The notes under the pieces are model-generated. The model searched no databases, was not told the origin of the DNA, and saw nothing but the letters and a program-made list of their open reading frames with translations. A DNA stretch of 64,000 nucleotides from CAIYPG01 sp903864555 (GTDB taxonomy: Bacteria; Pseudomonadota; Gammaproteobacteria; Burkholderiales; SG8-39), in contig CANJJT010000001.1 of NCBI GenBank assembly GCA_947474715.1, positions 62,001 through 126,000 on the forward strand. Direction: 5' to 3'. Made by a program: the position numbers and the translations under genes. The stretch's first letter is position 1. The number at the start of each line of letters is the position of its first letter. Positions 51,639 to 60,160 of this stretch are shown here, piece after piece.

Positions 51639-53734
51639 CCTATGCACTCATCATCAGCGCCGCGCTCGGCACCATCCTGTTGTTCCTGCTCGCCGCGGCG
51701 AGTAGCAACAGCGCGCTGTTCGCAGAGCACTATCCGCTGCTGCTCGGGCTGAATGCAGCCATTGCCGCGGCGCTGCTTGGCCTGGTCATCTATCAGCTGG
51801 CCCTGCTGGCACGGCAGCGCCGCGCCCGGGTATTCGGCTCGCGGCTGACACTCAGGGCGCTAATGATGTTCGCCGCAGTGGCGGTGGTGCCAGGCCTGCT
51901 TGTTTACATGGTCTCGGTGCAGTTCCTTACCAAGAGCATCGAGTCCTGGTTCGATGTGCGCGTGGACAAGGCACTGGAGGGCGGCCTCACCCTGGGGCGC
52001 ACCGCCATCGACTCCCTGCTCGCCGAGCTGGGTTCCAAATCGCGCAATATGGCCCTGGAATTGTCCGACCTGGCGGATGCGGAGCAGTCCGGTGCCCTCA
52101 ATCGTCTGCGTGAAAGGGCGGGTGCCGACGATGCCCTGTTGATGACCACCGGTGGTCGCGTCATCGCCGGTGCGAGCCGCGAGCTGGGCAAGCTGCTGCC
52201 GCCCATGCCATCGCCGTCCCTGGTGCGACAGGCGCGCGCCAATCGTGGATATGCAGCCATCGAACCCGATGGCGAGAAGGGCCTGATGCTGCGCGTCATC
52301 TCGCCGCTGAGCAGCCTGCGCCTGTCCGACGAGCCGCGCTTGCTGCAGCTCACGCAGCCGGTGCCGGCTTCCCTGGCAGAGACGGCAGAGAACGTGCAGG
52401 CCGTCTATCACGCCTACAAGGAGCTTTCGCTGTCGCGACAGGGCCTCAAGCAGATCTACATCCTCACCCTTACGCTGACCCTGCTGCTGGCACTGTTCGG
52501 CGCACTGGCGCTGGCCTTTCTCCTCTCCCGCCGCCTGTCCCAGCCGTTGGCTGTGCTGGCTGAGGGCACGCAGGCCGTGGCACGGGGTGACTTCACTGCG
52601 CGTGTGCCTGTCACCAGCCGCGATGAACTGGGCATACTGACGCAGTCCTTCAACAGCATGACTTCGCAACTGGACGATGCCCGATCGGCTGCCGAGAAAA
52701 GCCGTTCCGCCCTGGAGATAGCCAAGGCCCACCTTGAAAGCATCCTGGTCAATCTGTCTGCCGGCGTGCTGGTGTTCGATGGCGCACTCAGGCTCACTAT
52801 TGCCAATCGTGGCGCTGCACAGATATTCAAGGATGACCTTTCGGTGCTCACCGGAACGCCTCTGCAGCAATGGCCGAAGCTGCGTGAACTGGCCAGGGCC
52901 ATCGAGGAAGCCTTCGATACCCACCAGGCGGCCGACTGGCAGCGACAGCTTGATCTGGCCGCCACCGGATCCACCCTGCTGTTGCGAGGCTCCGCCCTGC
53001 CCGAGTCCAGTGGCGGGGGCTATGTCGTGGTGTTTGATGACATCACCCAGTTGATTGATGCCCAGCGTGCCACCGCCTGGGGCGAGGTGGCGCGACGGCT
53101 TGCGCACGAGATCAAGAATCCACTGACCCCGATACAGCTGTCGGCCGAGCGCGTGCAGGCCAAACTGGCCGGCAAGCTGCAGCCCGAAGATGCCGCGGTG
53201 ATCGAGCGAGCCGTGCGCACCATCGTCACCCAGGTGTCATCCATGAAGAACATGGTGGATGATTTCCGTGAGTATGCCCGTCCACCCGCGCCTCAGCTGG
53301 CGCCGATAAGCCTCAATGAACTGGTTGCCGAAGTGTTGATTCTCTACGAGACCTCCGGTCCGCCCGTCAACCTGCAACTGGCGCCGGATCTGCCCTTGGT
53401 CCGGGGTGACCCCACCCAGTTGCGCCAGGTGTTGCACAACCTGCTGCAGAACGCCCAGGATGCACTGTCCGGCTCGCCCTCGCCGCGCATAGACATGGTG
53501 ACCGAGTGTCGTGACGCGAGGGTCTGGCTTAAGGTGAGCGACAACGGCTGCGGCTTTCCGGAAAGCATCGTCAAGCGTGCCTTCGAACCCTATGTCACCA
53601 CCAAGCCCAAGGGCACCGGCCTGGGCCTGGCCATCGTCAAGAAGATCATCGATGAACACCACGGCACCATTACCGTCCAGAATGCCCGGGAACGCGGGGC
53701 AAACGTGAACATCTCATTCCCGATTGCAGCGTAA
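51635..53734 (+). CDS. ntrY: NtrY-type nitrogen/envelope sensor histidine kinase
   Basis: The 699-residue kinase has N-terminal membrane helices ('ALIISAALGTILLFLLAAASS', 'LLLGLNAAIAAALLGLVIY', 'LMMFAAVAVVPGLLVYMVSVQF'). A periplasmic sensing region and another helix ('LTLTLTLLLALFGALALAFLL') precede HAMP ('RRLSQPLAVLAEGTQAVARGDF'). A PAS-like domain ('ILVNLSAGVLVFDGALRLTIANRGA') and the H-box 'RRLAHEIKNPLTPIQLSAER' follow. The ATPase domain has 'QVLHNLLQNAQDALSG' and 'TTKPKGTGLGLAIVKKIIDEHHG'. All catalytic motifs are intact. Its partner regulator is 9 bases downstream. Confidence 0.93.
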   Translation: MTYALIISAALGTILLFLLAAASSNSALFAEHYPLLLGLNAAIAAALLGLVIYQLALLARQRRARVFGSRLTLRALMMFAAVAVVPGLLVYMVSVQFLTKSIESWFDVRVDKALEGGLTLGRTAIDSLLAELGSKSRNMALELSDLADAEQSGALNRLRERAGADDALLMTTGGRVIAGASRELGKLLPPMPSPSLVRQARANRGYAAIEPDGEKGLMLRVISPLSSLRLSDEPRLLQLTQPVPASLAETAENVQAVYHAYKELSLSRQGLKQIYILTLTLTLLLALFGALALAFLLSRRLSQPLAVLAEGTQAVARGDFTARVPVTSRDELGILTQSFNSMTSQLDDARSAAEKSRSALEIAKAHLESILVNLSAGVLVFDGALRLTIANRGAAQIFKDDLSVLTGTPLQQWPKLRELARAIEEAFDTHQAADWQRQLDLAATGSTLLLRGSALPESSGGGYVVVFDDITQLIDAQRATAWGEVARRLAHEIKNPLTPIQLSAERVQAKLAGKLQPEDAAVIERAVRTIVTQVSSMKNMVDDFREYARPPAPQLAPISLNELVAEVLILYETSGPPVNLQLAPDLPLVRGDPTQLRQVLHNLLQNAQDALSGSPSPRIDMVTECRDARVWLKVSDNGCGFPESIVKRAFEPYVTTKPKGTGLGLAIVKKIIDEHHGTITVQNARERGANVNISFPIAA

Positions 53735-53743
53735 AGAAAGAAC

Positions 53744-54994
53744 ATGGCTCAGATCCTGGTTGTAGATGACGAGATCGGCATACGAGAGCTGCTCTCCGAG
53801 ATTCTTTCCGACGAAGGTCACACCGTGCGGGTGGCCGAGAACGCCACCCAGGCTCGTGAAGCCCGGCAACGGGCACGTCCTGATCTGGTATTGCTGGACA
53901 TCTGGATGCCTGACGCCGATGGCATCACCCTGCTCAAGGAGTGGGCTTCCTCCGGGCAGCTGAACATGCCGGTCGTCATGATGTCCGGCCATGCCACCAT
54001 CGATACCGCGGTCGAGGCGACACGCATCGGTGCCCTGGATTTCCTGGAAAAGCCGATTGCGCTGCAAAAGCTGCTGGCTACGGTCAAGCGTGCCCTGGCC
54101 CAACAGGACGCCCGCGCCTCGCGCGCCATCAGCATCGGCGATTTCGGTAAATCGCAGGCTCTGGGTGACCTGAAGAAACGCCTGGCCCAGTTGATCCCGG
54201 CGCGTTCGTGGGTGCTGCTGCGCGGCGAGCGCGGCGTGATGCCCGAACTGTATGCACGCGCGCTGCACCAGCCCGGCACCGCCTGGATCAATGCCGGCGC
54301 GTTTCTCGGGAAAGCCGGCACGCAGGAGGCGCACCCGGCAGCCGGCGGCGTGCTGTTCATCGATGAGCTGGGCCGGCTGTCTGCCAACCAGCAAAAGCAC
54401 CTGGCCTTCCTTGCCGGGCAGACCGAGCGTTTCAAGTTGCGTGTTATCTGCTTCAGCTCGCAGGGACTGCGGCGCCTCAGCGAAACCCAGGGACTGGACG
54501 CGAGCCTGGCGACGCGCCTGTCCGAGGTGGTGCTGCCCATTCCCCCCTTGCGTGAACTGGCCGAGGACATTCCCGACCTGGCACTGGCTTTCCTGGGAAA
54601 GTTGATCGAAAGCCGAGATTGCCCGCCGCGCCGTTTTTCCCCGGACGCCTTGCGCACGCTTTGTGCGCATGACTGGCCGGGCAACCTGGAAGACCTTGCA
54701 GGGACCGTCCGTTCCCTGGCGGCAACTGCGCTGGGTGAGGAAATCACCGCGGCCGAAGCTGCGGCCATGCTGAAGGAGTTTGCCGGTGAAGGGCCGCTGG
54801 CCGACCTGCCCCTGGACCTGCCATTGCGCGAGGCTCGCGAAGCCTTCGAGCGCGCCTACTTCGAACGCCACTTGGCTGCCGAGGGCGGTTCCATTGCCAG
54901 GGTCGCGGAAAAGAGCGGCCTGGAGCGTACCCACCTCTACCGCAAGCTCAAGGCGCTGGGCATCGCCACCGGACGCAAGGATGGCGAGTCCTGA
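53744..54994 (+). CDS. ntrX: NtrX-type response regulator with degenerate AAA+ domain
   Basis: The receiver domain is normal ('QILVVDDEIGIRELLSEIL', phospho-acceptor near Asp 52, 'LDFLEKPIAL'). The central AAA+ domain is worn down: the Walker A site reads G-E-R-G-V-M-P-E (about residue 161) with no lysine. The sigma-54 contact loop is shortened to 'NAGAFLGKAGTQEA' with no GAFTGA. Walker B 'GGVLFIDELGRL' remains. The C-terminal Fis-type HTH ('GGSIARVAEKSGLERTHLYRKLKALGI') is intact. At 416 residues it is shorter than usual NtrX. It should bind DNA but probably cannot hydrolyse ATP or activate sigma-54 polymerase in the standard way. Confidence 0.9.
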   Translation: MAQILVVDDEIGIRELLSEILSDEGHTVRVAENATQAREARQRARPDLVLLDIWMPDADGITLLKEWASSGQLNMPVVMMSGHATIDTAVEATRIGALDFLEKPIALQKLLATVKRALAQQDARASRAISIGDFGKSQALGDLKKRLAQLIPARSWVLLRGERGVMPELYARALHQPGTAWINAGAFLGKAGTQEAHPAAGGVLFIDELGRLSANQQKHLAFLAGQTERFKLRVICFSSQGLRRLSETQGLDASLATRLSEVVLPIPPLRELAEDIPDLALAFLGKLIESRDCPPRRFSPDALRTLCAHDWPGNLEDLAGTVRSLAATALGEEITAAEAAAMLKEFAGEGPLADLPLDLPLREAREAFERAYFERHLAAEGGSIARVAEKSGLERTHLYRKLKALGIATGRKDGES

Positions 54995-55080
54995 CAGAGT
55001 AGAATCGTTGTCCGGTTTCCGTGGCAATCCGACATGAACGCCAGCAGCCAATCCCGGTGGATACCGGCAGGGAGCGCTGA

Positions 55081-56454
55081 TTGAGAATTGTCATCCTGGG
55101 TGCAGGCCGTGTCGGCCAGTCACTCGCCGAGAGCCTGGTCTCCGAGCAAAACGACATCACGGTGGTCGATGTCGATGAGGCGCGCCTGCGTGAGATGCAG
55201 AACCGCCTGGACCTGCGCACCGTCTCGGGTAACGCATCACATCCCTCGGTCCTGAGGGAGGCCGGCATCGAGGATGCCGACATGATGATTGCGGTCACCC
55301 AGAGCGACGAAATCAACCTGGTTGCCTGCAAGCTGGCGGCCAGTTTCTTCAATGTCCCCACGCGTATCGCGCGTATCCGCGCCACCGAGTTCCTGGATAA
55401 CGAGCGTGTGCTGGGCGAGGACGGTTTCTCGGTCAATCTGGCCATCTGCCCGGAACAGATACTCACCGACTACATCGTCAAGCTGATCCAGTTTCCGGAA
55501 GCCCTGCAGGTGCTGGAGTTTGCCCAAGGCAAGGTCAGCCTGGTCGCCGTGCGCGCTTTCCAGGGCGGACCGCTGGTAGGCCATCCGCTGAAGGATCTGC
55601 GCCGCCACATCCCCAGCGTGGATGCGCGCGTTGCCGCGATATTCCGGGATGACCGCTCCATCGTCCCCGAGGGTGACACCATTGTCGAGCCCGGTGATGA
55701 AGTGTTCTGCCTGGCCGCCACCCAGGACATCCGCCAGGTCATGCGCGAACTGCGCCGCATGGACAAGCCGGTGCGGCGCGTCATGATTGCCGGTGGCGGC
55801 AACATCGGTCTGCGCCTGGCCGAAGCGCTGGAGCGCGACTACACCGTCAAGGTCATCGAGTACAACAAGCGGCGTTGTGAATATCTGGCGTGCCAGCTGA
55901 ACAAGGCACTGGTGCTGCAAGGCGATGTCACCGATGAAGGCCTGCTGGAAACAGAAGACGTGTCGGCGATGGATGTCTTCGTGGCAGTCACTGATGATGA
56001 TGAAAACAACATCATGTCCAGCCTGCTGGCCAAGCGCATGGGCGCGCGCCGGGTGATCACGCTGATCAACCGGCGTGCCTATGTGAACCTGCTCCAGGCC
56101 GGCAGCATCGACATCGCCATCTCCCCTGCGCAGGCCACCATAGGCACGCTGCTCGCCCACGTCCGCCGGGGCGATGTCACGCAGGTGCACAGCCTGCGCC
56201 GCGGTGCCGCCGAGGCCATCGAGGCGGTGGTCCACGGCGATAGCGAATCGTGCAAGCTGGTGGGCAGGCGTGTCGAGGACATCGATCTTCCCAAGGGGAC
56301 GACGATAGGCGCCATCGTGCGCGGCGAGGAGGTGATCATGGCCCACCACGACACCGTGATACGTGCAGAGGACCACGTCATCGTCTTTGTTACTGACAAG
56401 AAAATGCTGCCCAAGGTCGAGAAGCTGTTTCAGGTGGGCATCAGCTTCGTCTGA
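55081..56454 (+). CDS. trkA: Trk potassium uptake NAD-binding protein TrkA (TTG start)
   Basis: TrkA (457 residues) is the cytosolic nucleotide-binding regulator of the TrkH channel. It has two RCK_N Rossmann units ('RIVILGAGRVGQSLAESL' at the start and 'RRVMIAGGGNIGLRLAEALE' near residue 235), each followed by an RCK_C domain. The start is TTG at 55081, with GGGAG 6 bases upstream; no ATG is in frame before the first strand. TrkH follows 12 bases later. Confidence 0.95.
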   Translation: MRIVILGAGRVGQSLAESLVSEQNDITVVDVDEARLREMQNRLDLRTVSGNASHPSVLREAGIEDADMMIAVTQSDEINLVACKLAASFFNVPTRIARIRATEFLDNERVLGEDGFSVNLAICPEQILTDYIVKLIQFPEALQVLEFAQGKVSLVAVRAFQGGPLVGHPLKDLRRHIPSVDARVAAIFRDDRSIVPEGDTIVEPGDEVFCLAATQDIRQVMRELRRMDKPVRRVMIAGGGNIGLRLAEALERDYTVKVIEYNKRRCEYLACQLNKALVLQGDVTDEGLLETEDVSAMDVFVAVTDDDENNIMSSLLAKRMGARRVITLINRRAYVNLLQAGSIDIAISPAQATIGTLLAHVRRGDVTQVHSLRRGAAEAIEAVVHGDSESCKLVGRRVEDIDLPKGTTIGAIVRGEEVIMAHHDTVIRAEDHVIVFVTDKKMLPKVEKLFQVGISFV

Positions 56455-56466
56455 TCTCCAAAAAAC

Positions 56467-57924
56467 ATGGTTCGCATCCTTCCGGTTTTGCACATCCTGG
56501 CTCACGTCATCGTCATCCTTGCAGTATTCATGATGGTGCCGCTGGGATTGTCCATGGCGATCGATGATGGCGCCGCCAAAGCCTACGCAGAGGCCCTCCT
56601 GGTCACCGCCCTTACCGGCATTGCGCTCTGGGCGGCCACCCGCCGCCACAAGCGGGAACTACAGACCCGCGACGGCTTCCTGCTGGTGTCGCTGGTGTGG
56701 ACGGTGCTGCCGGTTTTTGCCATGTTGCCCCTGCTGCTCTACATCCCGGGCCTGTCTGTCACCGATGCCTACTTCGAGGGGGTGTCCGGGCTGACTGCGA
56801 GCGGCGGCACGGTGTTGACCGGCCTGGATCACTTGCCACCTTCCATCAATATCTGGCGCGGGCTGATGATCTGGCTGGGCGGCATGGGCATCATCGTGCT
56901 GGCGGTTGCGGTGCTGCCGCTGCTCGGCGTCGGTGGCAGCCAGGCGTTCCGTGCCGAAACCCCGGGACCGATGAAGGACAGCAAGCTCACTCCCCGCATC
57001 ACCCAGACGGCGAAGGGGCTCTGGCTGGTGTACGTGTGCCTGACCGCGGCCTGCATGCTCTCCTACCGCGTCGCCGGCATGAGCTGGCTGGATGCGGTGA
57101 TGCACGGGTTTACCACCACCGGCCTGGGCGGCTTCTCGACGCACGACGAGAGTTTTGCCTGGTTCAACTCGCCCGTGATGGAGGCGGTCGCCATTGTCTT
57201 CATGACTATCTCCGGCATCAACTACGCCACCCATTTCCTGCTGCTGCGCGGGGGCGGTCTGCGGGTCTACCGGCGTGATCCGGAGGCGCTGGCCTACATC
57301 GGCCTGCTCGCCGGCAGTTCGCTGATGATCGCCCTCTTCCTCATGCACGGCGGGGTGTTCGACAGCTTCTGGACGGCCATGCGCTATGCCGCCTTCAACG
57401 TTGTCTCGGTGGCCACCACCACCGGCTATGCCACCACCGACTACAACCTGTGGCCGACCTTTGCGCCGGTCTGGCTGCTGTTCATTTCCTGTTTCGCCTG
57501 TTGTTCCGGGTCGACCGGCGGCGGCATCAAGATGATCCGGGCCCGCATGATGCTGCACCAGGCCGTGCGGGAGATGACCCGCATCGTCCATCCGCGCGCC
57601 CTCACGCCGGTGAAGATCAACGGCGCGCCGGTGGAGAACAACATCATCTTTGCAGTGCTGGCTTTCATGCTGATGTATGGCACCACGCTGATTGCCGGCA
57701 CCATGCTGCTGGCGGTGTCGGGGGCTGACATCGTCACGGCTTTCTCGGCCATCGTGGCCTGCATCAACAACATGGGGCCCGGCCTGAACAAGGTCGGCCC
57801 GGCATCGACCTTTGCCGTGCTCAACGACTTCCAGACCTGGGTCTGCACCTTCGTCATGTTGCTGGGCCGCCTGGAGTTGTTTACCCTGATCGTGGTGCTT
57901 ACCCCCTCCTTCTGGCGGCGTTAG
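56467..57924 (+). CDS. trkH: Trk potassium uptake channel protein TrkH
   Basis: TrkH (485 residues) is the K+-translocating membrane subunit, with four M1-P-M2 repeats. The selectivity-filter regions are visible as 'VSGLTASGGTVLTG' (about residue 110), 'GFTTTGLGGFSTHDES', 'VSVATTTGYATTDYNLWP' and 'ACINNMGPGLNKVGP'. 'CCSGSTGGGIKMIRARMM' is a further family signature. Its stop overlaps the GTG start of the following gene by one base, so that gene is coupled to it. Confidence 0.97.
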   Translation: MVRILPVLHILAHVIVILAVFMMVPLGLSMAIDDGAAKAYAEALLVTALTGIALWAATRRHKRELQTRDGFLLVSLVWTVLPVFAMLPLLLYIPGLSVTDAYFEGVSGLTASGGTVLTGLDHLPPSINIWRGLMIWLGGMGIIVLAVAVLPLLGVGGSQAFRAETPGPMKDSKLTPRITQTAKGLWLVYVCLTAACMLSYRVAGMSWLDAVMHGFTTTGLGGFSTHDESFAWFNSPVMEAVAIVFMTISGINYATHFLLLRGGGLRVYRRDPEALAYIGLLAGSSLMIALFLMHGGVFDSFWTAMRYAAFNVVSVATTTGYATTDYNLWPTFAPVWLLFISCFACCSGSTGGGIKMIRARMMLHQAVREMTRIVHPRALTPVKINGAPVENNIIFAVLAFMLMYGTTLIAGTMLLAVSGADIVTAFSAIVACINNMGPGLNKVGPASTFAVLNDFQTWVCTFVMLLGRLELFTLIVVLTPSFWRR

Positions 57925-58571
57925 TGTCCACCGTATTTGCGGGGCCTTCAGCGCCTGCGCCACCGCCCAAGGGCCGGATTGCCGGTGTGCTGACCAATGT
58001 CCTGACCGGCGCGGATCCTTTCCGGCTGCGCGTCGCGCAGAACCTGCTGGAACAGCGGCCCGCCGATGAGGCTTGGGCAGTACTCGACAATACCGGCGCA
58101 TCGGCACTACGCGACCATGGTGCACATCTGGTCGCCATGGACAAGGATTGCCTATGCTGCACCGGCAGCGTCACCCTGCGTGTGACCCTGACGCGTCTTT
58201 TGCGCCAGGCCAGGCCACGCCGGCTGATCGTGCTGCCCTCGGCGCAGGCCCGTCTGGCCGAAGTGCTGGCGGTGCTGTCCGATCCCTGGCTATCTGCTGC
58301 GCTCGACCTGCGTGCCGCCGTCGCCCTGGCCCACGCGGGTGACTGGCACGCAGGCACGCTGGCGGCGCGGCAAGCGTCGCTGGCAATGCTGCGCGAGGCT
58401 CAGGCCGCGGCTGTCGAATTTGGTGAGGATGCCATCGCCGCAGGCGCGATGCGGGAGGCCCTGACGGGTGTGGATCACGTGGTGGCTCTGGCCTCCGCGG
58501 AGCTGCCGCCGGCGCTGCTGGATCAGGCGGGCGTCAGGGCGAGATCGCGGTTCCCGGTCGGGGATGAGTGA
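57924..58571 (+). CDS. CobW/COG0523-like protein lacking the P-loop, with a CLCC motif
   Basis: A GTG start at 57924 shares its G with the trkH stop. The 215-residue protein aligns by eye with the G3E GTPase (CobW/COG0523) domain. 'AGVLTNVLTGADPFRL' occupies the Walker A position but has lost the G-K-T residues, and 'WAVLDNTG' corresponds to the 'V-N-E-F-G' strand. 'DCLCCTGSVTLRVTLTRLL' (residues 75-93) keeps the C-x-C-C metal-binding motif, followed by 'LIVLPSAQARLAEVLAVL' at the 'E-T-T-G' position. The C-terminal CobW domain is missing. GTP binding is therefore unlikely, while metal binding is plausible. The family assignment is an inference. Confidence 0.6.
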   Translation: MSTVFAGPSAPAPPPKGRIAGVLTNVLTGADPFRLRVAQNLLEQRPADEAWAVLDNTGASALRDHGAHLVAMDKDCLCCTGSVTLRVTLTRLLRQARPRRLIVLPSAQARLAEVLAVLSDPWLSAALDLRAAVALAHAGDWHAGTLAARQASLAMLREAQAAAVEFGEDAIAAGAMREALTGVDHVVALASAELPPALLDQAGVRARSRFPVGDE

Positions 58572-58625
58572 TAACAATCAGACGAATCAACCAATAAAGA
58601 TAAACACAGCCATTCCAAACTGATA

Positions 58626-59156
58626 TTAATTGATCAGTTCAAAAGACAGGAAGAAGGTATCCAGGTCGACCGTGCTCAGGGAGCCCGGCTTGCTGACCAC
58701 GGCCAGCTGAAAAAGCCGTTTGTTGCTGGCGATCAGGCGTGCATGGATTTCCCGCGGGCTGCCATCGGCTGCCGTGCCGGTGATCACCAAGGCGCGGGCC
58801 TGAGTGCCAGGCGGTCCGTTGATGACGCGGTCTTCCAGGAGCCGGCCCCTGGCATTGCGCAACAGGCCTTCCTGTGTGGCAGCGACGTGGCTGGCCGCCC
58901 CGTCCGGGTAATCGGCATGACCGACACCGAACAGCGCGTTGGGCGTCTGGGCCATGATGCGCACCTGGGTGATGCCATCGGCGCCCTGGCCGGTGGCGCT
59001 TTCCCCACGCGCCGGCAGCAACACCTTGAAGCCGCCCTCGGTCGAGCGCATTTCCTTCCAGTCGAGTTCGGGATAGCAGCCGCCCAGCAGCAGCACTGCC
59101 ACCAGCGCAAACAGTACCGACCAGGCGCGATGCAGACTTGGAGCGCCTGACAGCAT
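58626..59156 (-). CDS. Lipoprotein of unknown function
   Basis: The ATG at 59156 gives a lipoprotein signal with the lipobox L-L-G-G-C ('FALVAVLLLGGCYPELDWKEM', Cys near residue 27). A beta-rich domain of about 145 residues follows ('GGFKVLLPARGESATGQG', 'ALVITGTAADGSPREIHARLIASNKRLFQLAVVSK'). The pattern recalls small lipoproteins that carry one PsbP/MOG1-like fold, but I cannot name a family. The frame continues upstream through the tandem hairpin repeats to 59414, which I treat as spurious. There is no strong ribosome binding site. ridA lies upstream on the same strand. Confidence 0.75.
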   Translation of the reverse strand: MLSGAPSLHRAWSVLFALVAVLLLGGCYPELDWKEMRSTEGGFKVLLPARGESATGQGADGITQVRIMAQTPNALFGVGHADYPDGAASHVAATQEGLLRNARGRLLEDRVINGPPGTQARALVITGTAADGSPREIHARLIASNKRLFQLAVVSKPGSLSTVDLDTFFLSFELIN

Positions 59157-59310
59157 TGCCGTCAGGCACCCTGACTCAGGGGAGCGCGAGGGGGGGTGTC
59201 CCCTCGCATCGTTAGGCACTCTCAGAGCCCCTGACTGAATTGGCTTCAGGGGCATCTGATGCAGCGGAGCGCAAGGGGCGTATCCGCTTGCATTGTTGGC
59301 CGCCTTTATT
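59155..59310. repeat. Two tandem imperfect ~84-bp repeats, each with a hairpin
   Basis: Unit A (59155-59238) and unit B (59239 to about 59310) align from 'ATTGCC/ATTGGC' through a core CTGAYKCAGSGGAGCGCRAG to GTTAGGC/GTTGGCC. Each core holds a stem-loop: GCGAGGGG/CCCCTCGC at 59186-59207 (8 bp, perfect) and GCAAGGGG/CCGCTTGC at 59271-59291 (one mismatch). On the minus strand the units begin GCCTAAC and GGCCAAC. They lie between the ridA stop and the lipoprotein start, and unit A touches the first codon of the latter. They may be REP-like or attC-like; there is no U-tract. Confidence 0.75.
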
Positions 59311-59653
59311 TGGCGCAAATGACCGAGATTTCCACCAGCATGCGCGGATCGGCCAGCTTGGCTTCCACGGTGGCGCGGGCCGGCAGGTTGTCCGGGTCCA
59401 CCCAGGTCAGCCACACCTTGTTCATGTACTCGCGGTTGCGGATGTCAGACACCCAGATGTTGGCCGACAGGATCTTCGACTTATCGGTACCGGCCTGGGC
59501 CAGCACGTCGTCGATGGCCTTCAGTACCTGCGTGGTCTGGCCGCGCACGTCCTGGGACAGGTCTTCAGCCACCTGTCCGGCCGTGTAGACAATGCCGTTG
59601 TACTCGGTGGCGTCGCAGAGAATTTTCTGGGGGTTGTAGCGATTGATGGTCAT
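59306..59653 (-). CDS. RidA family protein (enamine/imine deaminase)
   Basis: The 115-residue protein matches the Rid (YjgF/YER057c/UK114) superfamily: 'VYTAGQVAEDLSQDVRGQTTQVLKAIDDVLAQAGTDKSKIL' and the catalytic arginine in 'LPARATVEAKLADPRMLVEISVICA' (near residue 93). Members hydrolyse reactive 2-aminoacrylate and related imines. Its start overlaps the stop of the thioesterase gene by four bases. The N-terminus 'NRYNPQKILCDATEYNGI' is more typical of the YoaB/Rid7-like branches than of RidA proper, so the exact subgroup is open. Confidence 0.9.
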   Translation of the reverse strand: MTINRYNPQKILCDATEYNGIVYTAGQVAEDLSQDVRGQTTQVLKAIDDVLAQAGTDKSKILSANIWVSDIRNREYMNKVWLTWVDPDNLPARATVEAKLADPRMLVEISVICAK

Positions 59654-60123
59654 AGGTCGTCCGAGATGATGATGGGGTTGTCGGTCTTGCGCAGCCTCAA
59701 TGCCTCGAGGCTGGCGCGGAACTCGGGTGGAATCTCCGTGGCCTTGCGGGTCTTGGTGTCCACCATGATCATGGTCACTTCGCCCGTGGCATGGCAGCTG
59801 CCATTATTGAATACCGCGTTGCCCCAGGTCCAGGTGCTGCGTGTGATGTGCACGATGCCGGCGCCGACGTGCAGGATCGCCGGGAATTTCAGTTCCTGGT
59901 GATAGATGAGCAGCTGGCGGCCCACCACCGAGGCGGTGCCCGGCGGTCGCGGTCCCAGACGGGCGCGCCGCGCGCGGCCCCGCGCCAGCTCGAAATAGGT
60001 GGCGTAGACGGCATTGTTCATGTGCCCATTGATGTCGAGATCACGATAACGCATGTTTTCCTGGGCCATGATCGGGAACATGGCGTAGTCCTTGAGCTGC
60101 TTGATGTCGTAGGCGGTGGTCAT
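59650..60123 (-). CDS. Acyl-CoA thioesterase, 4HBT hotdog family
   Basis: The ATG at 60123 ('MTTAYDIKQLKDYAMFP') gives 157 residues; the frame is open farther, into the metH 3' end. The 4HBT signature 'RYRDLDINGHMNNAVYATYFELARGRARR' is near residue 27 (Asp-x-x-G-H-M-N-N, with the catalytic Asp region). 'HQELKFPAILHVGAGIVHITRSTWTWGNAVF' follows. It hydrolyses acyl-CoA thioesters in the cytosol; the acyl group is unknown. It is 37 bases after metH and overlaps ridA, so metH-thioesterase-ridA may be one transcript. Confidence 0.9.
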   Translation of the reverse strand: MTTAYDIKQLKDYAMFPIMAQENMRYRDLDINGHMNNAVYATYFELARGRARRARLGPRPPGTASVVGRQLLIYHQELKFPAILHVGAGIVHITRSTWTWGNAVFNNGSCHATGEVTMIMVDTKTRKATEIPPEFRASLEALRLRKTDNPIIISDDL

Positions 60124-60160
60124 TTCGGATACAGACTGCTTTCTTGCCAGGGTTGCGGTG

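Noticed and set aside
56659..58125. Antisense ORF over trkH (488 codons)
   Set aside because: Very rich in His/Gln/Gly/Arg, typical of the complement of a high-GC membrane-protein gene; no recognisable domain.
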